In this document: positions 1 to 5,378 of the stretch, one piece after another | Position numbering within the stretch: the first letter of the stretch is position 1 | Layout of the letters: each line of letters starts with the position of its first letter | Assembly: GCA_021777365.1 (NCBI GenBank) | Contig: JAJYDP010000249.1 | Span: 1-7,218, forward strand | Reading direction: 5' to 3' | Source: Chloroflexota bacterium | GTDB lineage: Bacteria; Chloroflexota; Limnocylindria; Limnocylindrales; CSP1-4 | Length of the DNA: 7,218 nucleotides | Translations under genes and position numbers: made by a program | Notes under the pieces: generated by a model | What the model was told of the DNA's origin: nothing | The model's input: the letters and a program-made list of their open reading frames with translations, nothing else | Databases searched by the model: none

Positions 1-1
1 G

Positions 2-115
2 GGGCTCCTCGAGCAGCAGATCGAGCGCGAGCGGGGGCTGCGACAGCTGCTGGCCGTGATCGCCAGCGGGGTCAACCTGTTCCAGGCGGAGTCGCTCCTC
101 GACCACCTGGCCTGA
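2..115 (+). CDS. C-terminal fragment of an unidentified protein (5' end outside window)
   Basis: The frame starting at base 2 is open from the window edge to TGA at 113-115 and gives 37 residues ending in NLFQAESLLDHLA. Third codon positions are almost all G or C, as in the other genes here, so the frame is probably coding. The segment is leucine-rich with alternating charges (EQQIERERGLRQLL) and would form one or two amphipathic helices, the usual look of a C-terminal helical tail. I do not recognise the family and assign no function. It converges on the diguanylate cyclase gene with a 22-bp gap. The last five codons, including the stop, lie within a perfect tandem duplication, so an ancestral version may have ended slightly differently. 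Confidence 0.6.
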   Translation, partial: GLLEQQIERERGLRQLLAVIASGVNLFQAESLLDHLA

Positions 116-132
116 GGACCACCTGGCCTGAG
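101..132. repeat. Perfect 16-bp tandem duplication spanning a stop codon
   Basis: GACCACCTGGCCTGAG occurs at 101-116 and again, without a mismatch or spacer, at 117-132. The first copy encodes the final D-H-L-A and the TGA of the upstream gene. The second copy lies between the two convergent stop codons and is untranslated. The identity of the copies suggests recent replication slippage. Confidence 0.95.
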
Positions 133-137
133 CGGGG

Positions 138-1256
138 TCAGCGCTTCAGTCGCTCCTCGTGCGGGCCGTGCACGAGGATGTCGACCGCCTCCCGGTCGCC
201 AAGGCCGGCAACCACCACGCGGTTGCGTCCGGTTGCCTTGGCCCGGTACAGCGCCGCGTCGGCGGCATGCAGCAGCACGTCCCCGCTCGCCCCGTGGTCG
301 GGGAAGGCGGCCACTCCGAACGACATGGTGATCGGCGGCAACAGCGCGCCCAGCGGCTCCAGCCGTTGCGTCTGCAGGCCCTGCCGCATGGCCTCGGCGC
401 GGCGGCGCGTGTCCTCCAGCGACGCCTTGGGGAGGATCGCCACGAACTCCTCGCCGCCGTACCGGCACGCGACGTCCTCGCCACGCACGGCCCCCTGGAG
501 GAAGCGGCCCACCAGCTGGAGCACCACGTCGCCCGCCGCGTGGCCGTGGGCATCGTTGAAGTCCTTGAGGTGGTCCAGGTCGGCCATGATGAGGCCCAGT
601 CCGTAGCCCTCGCGGACCGCGCGGCGGAGCTCGCGGTCGAGCGACTCTTCCATGTAACGCCGGTTGAACAGGCCGGTGAGCGGGTCGCGCGAGGACTGTT
701 CCTGGAGGGTGCCGCGCACGCGGATGTTCGCCATGGCCACGGAAAGCTGCTCGCCGAGGACCAGAGCCAGCTCCTGGCGACGCGCCAGGAAGGCGCGGCG
801 GCGCCGCCGCTTGACCTGCCGGCGCACCTGCACGTGCAGGACCCCGAACGTGTCGCTCTGCGCGGCCAGCGGCACGCACAGGAGGCCGGTGGCGGTCGAC
901 TCCTCGACGTGCCGGCAGCGCGGCTGGCCGGCATCGGGATCCACCCGGTGCAGACGACCGCGGCGCAGGGCCCAGCAATCGGCGGGGGCGAACACGTGCT
1001 GCGCAGGAGGCGGGTCGCCCCACGCGACGATGGCCACCGCGGCGCTGCGCGTGAGGGTGAGCTCGTACACCGCGCCGGCATCGCCGTCGAACAGCGCGGG
1101 GGCCGTCCGGGTCACCACGGCACAGAGCTCGTCGGTGGTCTGGCACGCCTGGAGCATGCCCGCGGCCTCGGCGAGAAGCGCCGTTTCGCGGATCGCCCGC
1201 TCCAGCGCCCGGACCCGGCGGCGGAGCCTGTCGCGGTCGCGCCGCTGTCCCCGCAA
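138..1256 (-). CDS. GAF-GGDEF diguanylate cyclase
   Basis: This 372-residue protein should make cyclic di-GMP from two GTP in the cytoplasm. An Arg-rich N-terminal helix (1-22) leads into a GAF-like sensor domain (about 25-180). The GGDEF domain starts at DPLTGLFNRR (191-200). It contains the metal-binding Asp226 in MADLDHLK, Asn234 and Asp243 for guanine recognition, and an intact signature GGEEF at 267-271. RGED at 258-261 lies exactly five residues before the signature, as in the RxxD inhibitory site, so product inhibition is likely. No membrane segment or signal peptide is visible, so the input is probably a soluble ligand bound by the GAF domain. An unusual basic run, RRQVKRRRRR (145-154), lies near the end of the GAF domain. 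TTG at 1254-1256 is chosen as the start because GGAGGGAGG precedes it at SD distance. Activity is inferred from the motifs; the ligand is unknown. Confidence 0.93.
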   Translation of the reverse strand: MRGQRRDRDRLRRRVRALERAIRETALLAEAAGMLQACQTTDELCAVVTRTAPALFDGDAGAVYELTLTRSAAVAIVAWGDPPPAQHVFAPADCWALRRGRLHRVDPDAGQPRCRHVEESTATGLLCVPLAAQSDTFGVLHVQVRRQVKRRRRRAFLARRQELALVLGEQLSVAMANIRVRGTLQEQSSRDPLTGLFNRRYMEESLDRELRRAVREGYGLGLIMADLDHLKDFNDAHGHAAGDVVLQLVGRFLQGAVRGEDVACRYGGEEFVAILPKASLEDTRRRAEAMRQGLQTQRLEPLGALLPPITMSFGVAAFPDHGASGDVLLHAADAALYRAKATGRNRVVVAGLGDREAVDILVHGPHEERLKR

Positions 1257-1261
1257 CGAGA

Positions 1262-1270
1262 CCTCCCTCC
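1262..1270 (-). promoter_or_regulatory. Shine-Dalgarno sequence for the diguanylate cyclase gene
   Basis: On the minus strand GGAGGGAGG ends 5 nt before the TTG at 1256. It decides the choice of this rare start codon. It is also the only strong SD in a window where most other genes look leaderless. Confidence 0.75.
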
Positions 1271-1289
1271 AGACGCCCGTACGTGCCGG

Positions 1290-1295
1290 ATCGTA
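1290..1295 (-). promoter_or_regulatory. Possible -10 box for the diguanylate cyclase gene
   Basis: TACGAT on the minus strand fits TAnnnT. It would start transcription near 1283, giving a leader of about 27 nt that contains the Shine-Dalgarno sequence. No convincing -35 hexamer lies upstream. The call rests on position and a short motif only. Confidence 0.3.
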
Positions 1296-1298
1296 GCA

Positions 1299-1458
1299 TC
1301 AGGACCCGGGCGTGCGACAGCCCATCACGGTGATTCGCGCGTCCTCGGTGCGGCCGGGCACCGGGATCTCGAGGGCGACCGGGCGCCCACCCTGGCCCGC
1401 CCCCCGGGTGAAGTCGCACCACGCAGGCGTCGCGCCACGCGGCGGCGACGAACGACAC
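1299..1458 (-). pseudogene. Possible frameshifted remnant of a small gene
   Basis: On the minus strand two adjacent frames show strong G/C third-position bias. The first, from GTG at 1456-1458 down to about 1400, reads VSFVAAAWRDACVVRLHPGG. The second, from about 1424 down to TGA at 1299-1301, ends VALEIPVPGRTEDARITVMG plus six residues. A run of six C (plus strand, 1400-1405) lies where the frames would join, so one indel would merge them into a single reading frame of about 50 residues. No SD or TAnnnT box supports the GTG and no family is recognised. In DNA this GC-rich a chance pattern is quite possible, so this is a weak call. The rest of the 1302-1477 stretch shows nothing else I can support. 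Confidence 0.2.
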
Positions 1459-1477
1459 CGAGCCCGTGCCGGGTGGA

Positions 1478-1555
1478 GCCGCGCCCGTATGCCGCGCCCG
1501 TATGCCGCGCCCGTATGCCGCGCCCGTATGCCGCGCCCGTATGCCGCGCCCGTAT
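1478..1555. repeat. Six perfect tandem copies of a 13-bp unit
   Basis: GCCGCGCCCGTAT is repeated at 1478-1490, 1491-1503, 1504-1516, 1517-1529, 1530-1542 and 1543-1555 with no mismatch and no spacer. The unit is not a multiple of three, so the array is unlikely to be coding even though it stays open in some frames. It fills the region upstream of the KamD-like gene, and the final TAT of copy six is the first half of that gene's putative -10 box. Possible roles are an array of regulator binding sites or a slippage-prone promoter element. Confidence 0.97.
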
Positions 1556-1558
1556 CAT
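1553..1558 (+). promoter_or_regulatory. -10 box of the KamD-like gene, probably leaderless
   Basis: TATCAT matches TATAAT at five of six positions. It is followed by 6 nt and then GTG (1565) and ATG (1568). No SD can be seen before either codon, so transcription probably begins at or next to the start codon. The position of a -35 box is occupied by the 13-bp repeats and has no TTGACA-like sequence. Confidence 0.5.
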
Positions 1559-1567
1559 CCCCGCGTG

Positions 1568-3169
1568 ATGCCACGGATGGAGGGCGACCTGGCCGCCGCG
1601 TCGGAGAGCCTGCTGCGGCTGGCGGACGACCTCGCGGACCGCCTTGCACGGGCCGCGCGGTCGCGGACCAGCCTCGCGTGCCAGCACGCCATGCTGCGCG
1701 CCATCGGCGTCTCCGGGCTCGCGCCGAGCGGCCGGCCCCTGGCGCACGAGGTGCTGCGCCGGTTCGTGGCTGCGGACCGACGGCTGCTCCGCACCGGCGT
1801 CGCGCTGCCGTTCGCGCTGGCCGCCCACGAGTACGACCTCGAGCCGCAGGAACTCGCCAGCGAGGTCGCGGACGGGAACGTCGACCTGGCCGCCGAGGCG
1901 GCGCTGCTCCGGGACCGATCGCGCTCGGGACCGGCGCGCTTGCTCCTGGGGACGTGGCTGGCCGCTGCCGACGACAGGTTCGAGGCGAACCGGGTGGCCC
2001 GCGCAGAGCTGGCGAGCCTCTTCGGCGAGCCACCGTCGCTGTGCGTCGCGGCCGAGGCCCGACCCTTCGATGCGCGCGAGGCGGCGGCCGATGCGGCATC
2101 GCTGGTGGAGGCCGGCGTCGATCTGGTCCGGGTCCGCGTCCCGCGCGACGGGGAGCTGCGCGACGAAGTGGGGGCCACCGCGTCGGAGGACGAGTGGCCC
2201 GTCGGTCGCGACGCGCCGCCGCCGGCCGGCAGCCAGCGGGGTCTCGCACTGCTGAGGGGCGCGCTCGACGAGGCCGGCGCCCGGAATGGCCGCTACGCCA
2301 GGCTGGCCGCCCGCCGCGTGGGCCTGGCCGCGCCGGAGCTGGCCGTGGTCGCCGGGTTCGAGCGGATCGACGCGGTCTTCCTGGATCCGATGGACGCGAT
2401 CGTCGACGTGGGTGTGCATCCGGACCGCGCCCTCGCCGACCACGCGATCGCGGACGCACTGCTCGTGCGGTCGGGTGCCCGTCTCGTACTCGGCGCTGGC
2501 CCCCTTGTGGGGGCGGGAGGGCCGCAGTCGGCGCCCGACCTGGTGCTGGCGTCCGGTCGTGCGCTCGCCCTGCAGGCGCTGAGCCGGGCGTTTGCGCTGC
2601 GAAACGGGTTCCCCACCGATCGGGTGTACCTGGGGGCCATTCCCGCCTTCGCGATCAGCCGCGATCCCTCGGTCTGGCCCCTGGTCGAGGTGGGCATCCG
2701 CACCATGCTGTTTCCAGACCACCGCCTGGTGGTCGACGACCAGGCCGCGGAGGCGTGCGGGGCTGTGCTCCCTGCGCTGCTCGCGACATGGCTCTCGGCC
2801 GGGGCGCCGATCGGCATGGTGGTGCTTCCGGGGAGCCTCAGGCCGGTCGCGGGGCTGCACGATGGGCTGCGCGGGGCTGTCCTCGCGTCCCATGCCCTCT
2901 CCGGTGCGCACGAGATCGGCCCGCTGCGGGGTGGGGCGCTGGAAATCGCCTCGGCCGTCCTGGGGGCGGCGCTGGAGATGCTGCGCCTGGTCGACCGCCT
3001 GGGCCTGGCGGCGGCCGTGGGCCGGGACGCGTGGCTGGGCGCGGAGGGGATGGGGCCGGTCGGCCCGGGCGATGTCGCCAGTGCCTGGGCGCGGAACGAG
3101 TTGCCGGGGGCGGGTGAGCCGGGCGCGCCGGGCGCGCCGGGCGAGCCGGGGATCGCCGCGGGGCGGTGA
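1568..3169 (+). CDS. Divergent homologue of lysine 5,6-aminomutase alpha subunit (KamD-like)
   Basis: The 533-residue product is close to KamD in length (about 516) and aligns with it, as I recall the Acetoanaerobium sticklandii sequence, over nearly its whole length. TSLACQHAMLRAIGVSGL (34-51) matches the N-terminal TTVTVERAVCRLLGIDGV block. LEPQELASEVADGNVDL (91-107) matches TPQEIAQAISAGELDL. GRYARLAARRVGLAAPELAVVAGFERID (241-268) and GFPTDRVYLG (347-356) match core barrel blocks. True KamD pairs with the B12-binding KamE and uses PLP to move the terminal amino group of lysine. Here the positions matching the reported contacts Arg184, Ser189, Asn235, Ser238, Tyr263 and Asp298 all seem replaced, and no kamE-like gene lies in the window. 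Classical aminomutase activity is therefore doubtful. The tail (516-528) is a Gly-X-Pro run. GTG at 1565 fits the leaderless spacing slightly better than ATG 1568 and would add one residue. Confidence 0.7.
   Translation: MPRMEGDLAAASESLLRLADDLADRLARAARSRTSLACQHAMLRAIGVSGLAPSGRPLAHEVLRRFVAADRRLLRTGVALPFALAAHEYDLEPQELASEVADGNVDLAAEAALLRDRSRSGPARLLLGTWLAAADDRFEANRVARAELASLFGEPPSLCVAAEARPFDAREAAADAASLVEAGVDLVRVRVPRDGELRDEVGATASEDEWPVGRDAPPPAGSQRGLALLRGALDEAGARNGRYARLAARRVGLAAPELAVVAGFERIDAVFLDPMDAIVDVGVHPDRALADHAIADALLVRSGARLVLGAGPLVGAGGPQSAPDLVLASGRALALQALSRAFALRNGFPTDRVYLGAIPAFAISRDPSVWPLVEVGIRTMLFPDHRLVVDDQAAEACGAVLPALLATWLSAGAPIGMVVLPGSLRPVAGLHDGLRGAVLASHALSGAHEIGPLRGGALEIASAVLGAALEMLRLVDRLGLAAAVGRDAWLGAEGMGPVGPGDVASAWARNELPGAGEPGAPGAPGEPGIAAGR
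3112..3147 (+). repeat. Four 9-bp units encoding a Gly-Glu/Ala-Pro tail
   Basis: Units GGGTGAGCC, GGGCGCGCC, GGGCGCGCC and GGGCGAGCC follow head to tail. In frame they encode GEPGAPGAPGEPG near the C-terminus of the KamD-like protein. Because the unit is a multiple of three, copy-number change would lengthen or shorten the tail without a frameshift. The tail lies outside the aminomutase-like domain and is probably flexible. Confidence 0.85.
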
Positions 3170-3175
3170 TAGGCT
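3167..3175 (+). promoter_or_regulatory. Extended -10 promoter overlapping the KamD-like stop codon
   Basis: TGATAGGCT reads as an extended -10 element, TGn followed by a TAnnnT hexamer (TAGGCT, 3170-3175). The TGA is also the stop codon of the KamD-like gene. Seven bases later comes GTG 3183, start of the membrane protein gene, with no SD between. This supports separate leaderless transcription as well as possible readthrough from upstream. No -35 hexamer is evident. Confidence 0.45.
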
Positions 3176-3182
3176 AGCGGTC

Positions 3183-3812
3183 GTGGACGATCGAACCTAC
3201 CGAGGCGCGCCGGCCGGTGGCTCCCCGGGCGAAGGCCAGGATCCGGCTCGCCGGGCGACCGTGGGCCCCGGTGCGACGTTCGACCAGGGCGCCGCCTGGG
3301 GCGTCGGCTGGTACGGGACGGCGCGAGTCCGTGGTCCCGCGTTCCCGTGGGCGGGCGCCATCCTGGTGCTGCTCGGGGTCGCGTTCCTGCTCCACGAGGT
3401 CGACCGGCAACTCGACGCCTGGGGGTTGGTCACGCTTGCGCTCGGCGTGGCACTGGTGGCCGCCTGGGGGATGGGCCGGTCCCGGATCGCGCTCTGGCCG
3501 GGCGTCATCCTGCTCGGCTACGGCGCGGCGATCCTGTTGTTGGGGCTCGGCCTTGTGTCGGGGCGCGGCTGGACGACACTTGGCATCGGCATCGGGTTCC
3601 TGGCGGGCTGGCTGGCGGCGTGGGTCCGGGGAGGGACCAGCACGTGGCCGCTGCTGATGGCGGGTCTCTTCGTGCTGGTCGGTGCCGCCCAGCTCGTCGC
3701 CCAGCTTCCCGAACTGCAGGGCCTGGACCGGTACGTGGCGCCGGTCGTCGTGATCGGGCTGGGCGCGCTCCTCATCGTCTCGGGGATGCGTCGTCACCCC
3801 GTGCGCGGCTGA
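3183..3812 (+). CDS. Six-helix membrane protein resembling the LiaI/LiaF transmembrane region
   Basis: This 209-residue protein has a polar, Gly-rich N-terminus (about 1-52) and six predicted hydrophobic helices, at roughly 54-71, 80-97, 103-125, 130-148, 154-174 and 185-202. It ends in a short basic tail, MRRHPVRG. The helices come in similar hairpins with the pattern WxGAILVLLGVAFLL...WGLVTLALGVALV and WPGVILLGYGAAILLL, where Trp-Pro precedes a Gly-rich helix. That pattern is typical of the LiaI-LiaF-like transmembrane domain found in envelope-stress proteins. No extramembrane LiaF C-terminal domain is present, so a stress-sensing role is only a possibility. GTG 3183 is chosen because it sits 7 nt after TAGGCT and 13 nt after the upstream stop. 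The frame is open further upstream, but only inside the KamD-like gene. It converges on the aminotransferase gene. Confidence 0.75.
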   Translation: MDDRTYRGAPAGGSPGEGQDPARRATVGPGATFDQGAAWGVGWYGTARVRGPAFPWAGAILVLLGVAFLLHEVDRQLDAWGLVTLALGVALVAAWGMGRSRIALWPGVILLGYGAAILLLGLGLVSGRGWTTLGIGIGFLAGWLAAWVRGGTSTWPLLMAGLFVLVGAAQLVAQLPELQGLDRYVAPVVVIGLGALLIVSGMRRHPVRG

Positions 3813-3852
3813 CCGCCCGGACCCCGGCCCTGCGCGGCTGGCCGCCCGGGCC
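3802..3852. repeat. Imperfect tandem duplication spanning the membrane-protein stop codon
   Basis: The 22 bases at 3802-3823 recur at 3831-3852 (29-bp period) with only two A-to-G differences. One of these turns the TGA stop of the first copy into TGG in the second. The second copy lies in the gap between the convergent genes. No stem-loop followed by a T-run is seen in this gap, so no intrinsic terminator is called. Confidence 0.85.
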
Positions 3853-3900
3853 GGTGGGCCGACAGTCCGAATCGGCCAGTGGCGCCTCGCCCGCCGCCTC

Positions 3901-5274
3901 TCACCCCGCCAGTGCCGCGTCGACCGCTGCGCGCATCCCGGCAGCGATCTCCCGGACCTGCTCGTCGGTGATCACGAACGGCGGCCCGACCATGATGATG
4001 TCGCCGTCGACGCCATTCGCGTTGCCCGTTCCCGAGTAGAACATCAGGCCCAGGTCCCGCCCGGCGGCGAGCGTCCGCTCGGTGACCTGGCGGGCCCGGG
4101 GGAACGGCGCCCGCGTCTCGCGCTCCGCAACCAGCTCCACCGCGGCCATCAGGCCAGTCCCGCGTACCTCGCCGGCGTTGGGGTGGCCGGCGAACGCCTC
4201 GCGCAGCTCCGCCAGCAGCAGATCGCCCTTCCGCGCGCTCGCCGCGACGAGCCCCTCGGCGCGCAGGATCCGCAGCACCTCACGGGCTACCGCGGCGCCC
4301 ACCACGGAGTGCGAGAAGGTGAAGCCGTGCACGAAGACGCCCTTACGCTGGATCACGTCGTAGACGGAGCGGTCGGCGGCGGCGAAACCGAACGGCCAGT
4401 ACCCGCCGGTCGCGCCCTTGGCGGCGACGAGGATGTCGGGGCGGACGCCGAATCGCTCCATCGCAAACCAGCGCCCGGTGCGTCCGAACCCCGTCATGAC
4501 CTCGTCGGCGATCAGCAGCACCCCGTACCGGCGGCATACCTCGGCGATCGCCGGCCAGTACCCCGGCGGCGGCGCGACCGCCCCGAGCGTGGCGCCCACG
4601 ATCGGCTCGGCGACGAACGCGCAGACGCTGGACGGGCCTGCCGTGGCGATCACGCGATCCAGCTCGGCCGCGGCATCCTCCGCGCTCCCGAGCGCGTGCG
4701 CGTCGGGTTCACCGGCGCGATACGGGTAGGCCGCGCTGACGTGGCGGAACCGGCCGAGCCAGCCCTCGTAGGGCCGGCGCAACGGCTGGCGGCCGGACAG
4801 GTCGAGTGCCCCGAGGGTATTGCCGTGGTAGCTGCCCCAGCGGCCGATCACGATCTGCCGCTCGGGCTCGCCGCGCGCGACGTGGTAGGCGCGCGCCATC
4901 TTGAGCGCGCTCTCGATCGCCTCCGACCCGCCGCTGACCGGGTAGATCGCGGGCTCGTCGAGCGGCAGGAGCGGCCCGACCTCGGCCGCGTACGCCTCGA
5001 GCGGCTGGCTGCTGAACGCCGACCCGTGCGCGTAGGCGATCCGCGAGGCCTGGTCGGCCATCACGCGCGCCACCGACTCGCGTCCGTGGCCCACGTTGAT
5101 CACGATGGCGCCTCCGGCGGCGTCCAGGTAGCGCTTCCCGGCCGCGTCCCAGATCTCCGAGTCCTGGGCGCGGACGGCGACGGGGAGGGGACGGGTCAGC
5201 ACGCGCGGGAAGACGCGGCCGGGAGCGGTAGCCTCAGGCACGTGCCGGCGCGTGGTCAGTTCATCGGCGGTCAT
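3901..5274 (-). CDS. Class III PLP-dependent aminotransferase
   Basis: This 457-residue cytoplasmic enzyme belongs to the class III (omega) aminotransferases, which move amino groups between an amine or amino acid and a keto acid. SGGSEAIESALKMAR (114-128) is the PLP phosphate-binding region, and Tyr149-His150-Gly151 should stack on the cofactor. DEVMTGFGRTG (257-267) supplies the Asp that contacts the pyridine nitrogen. Lys286 in VAAKGATGGYWPFG is the expected Schiff-base lysine, and Thr319 in GFTFSHS contacts the phosphate. All these elements are intact and the length is normal. The overall pattern (SYHGNTLGALDLSGR) resembles the broad YodT-like group rather than acetylornithine or glutamate-semialdehyde enzymes, so the substrate cannot be named. 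ATG 5274 is favoured by the TAGCAT box 6 nt upstream and the absence of an SD. It is divergent from the MerR-acyl-CoA dehydrogenase operon, which suggests a shared catabolic pathway. Confidence 0.92.
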   Translation of the reverse strand: MTADELTTRRHVPEATAPGRVFPRVLTRPLPVAVRAQDSEIWDAAGKRYLDAAGGAIVINVGHGRESVARVMADQASRIAYAHGSAFSSQPLEAYAAEVGPLLPLDEPAIYPVSGGSEAIESALKMARAYHVARGEPERQIVIGRWGSYHGNTLGALDLSGRQPLRRPYEGWLGRFRHVSAAYPYRAGEPDAHALGSAEDAAAELDRVIATAGPSSVCAFVAEPIVGATLGAVAPPPGYWPAIAEVCRRYGVLLIADEVMTGFGRTGRWFAMERFGVRPDILVAAKGATGGYWPFGFAAADRSVYDVIQRKGVFVHGFTFSHSVVGAAVAREVLRILRAEGLVAASARKGDLLLAELREAFAGHPNAGEVRGTGLMAAVELVAERETRAPFPRARQVTERTLAAGRDLGLMFYSGTGNANGVDGDIIMVGPPFVITDEQVREIAAGMRAAVDAALAG

Positions 5275-5280
5275 GCCGCC

Positions 5281-5286
5281 ATGCTA
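5281..5286 (-). promoter_or_regulatory. -10 box of the aminotransferase gene, probably leaderless
   Basis: TAGCAT on the minus strand is followed by GGCGGC and then the ATG at 5274. The 6-nt gap predicts a transcript starting at or next to the start codon. A GGAGG further upstream (16 nt before the ATG) is too distant to act as a normal SD. Confidence 0.5.
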
Positions 5287-5354
5287 CGAGCCTCCGCGTC
5301 GCCCGTGGCGCTCATCTGCGGCCGGCTCCCTGCCACGGTAACAAGCGCCTAGCA

Positions 5355-5370
5355 TTACGTTGACGTTAAC
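5355..5370. promoter_or_regulatory. Putative operator for the MerR/LiuR-type regulator
   Basis: The stretch ATTACGTTGACGTTAA (from 5354) has two ACGT cores (5357-5360 and 5363-5366) two bases apart. GTTGACGTTAAC (5359-5370) is palindromic at 10 of 12 positions. It abuts the -10 box at 5367, the expected place for a MerR-family operator acting on its own promoter. As I recall, LiuR-type operators are palindromes with ACGT cores, but this was not checked against a motif database. It is also about 70 bp upstream of the divergent aminotransferase promoter. Confidence 0.5.
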
Positions 5371-5372
5371 AT
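5367..5372 (+). promoter_or_regulatory. -10 box of the MerR-acyl-CoA dehydrogenase operon, probably leaderless
   Basis: TAACAT is followed by ACGGCG and ATG 5379, the same 6-nt spacing as at the aminotransferase and KamD-like genes. No SD precedes the ATG. The hexamer overlaps the edge of the putative operator, so a bound regulator would contact or distort this promoter. Confidence 0.5.
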
Positions 5373-5378
5373 ACGGCG

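Noticed and set aside
1478..1555. CRISPR-like array or plasmid-type iterons.
   Set aside because: The units are directly contiguous with no spacers and only 13 bp long, and no cas, rep or parA-like gene is present.
159..1568. Long + strand open frame of 469 codons opposite the diguanylate cyclase gene.
   Set aside because: It is antisense to a gene with intact GGEEF and RxxD motifs, its translation is rich in Arg, Ala and His without domain patterns, and it runs into the 13-bp array. This is a typical GC-rich shadow frame.
1299..2911. Two long minus-strand open frames opposite the KamD-like gene (386 and 528 codons).
   Set aside because: They are low-complexity Arg/Pro/Gly translations antisense to a gene with recognisable homology. 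Only the extreme 3' portion (1299-1458) was kept, as a weak possible remnant.
1568..3169. Methylmalonyl-CoA mutase or another B12 mutase large subunit.
   Set aside because: No B12-binding DxHxxG motif is present, and the conserved blocks fit the KamD alpha subunit better.
3831..3860. Intrinsic terminator between the convergent genes.
   Set aside because: Short GGCC/GCCCGGGC self-complementarity exists, but there is no stable long stem and no T-run on either strand.
4183..5352. 389-codon + strand frame opposite the aminotransferase gene.
   Set aside because: The opposite strand carries every expected class III aminotransferase motif; this frame has none.
5360..5365. TTGACG as a -35 box for the MerR operon.
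   Set aside because: It lies 1 nt from the TAACAT box, so it cannot pair with it. A -10 at 17 bp spacing would fall inside the coding sequence. It is better explained as part of the operator.
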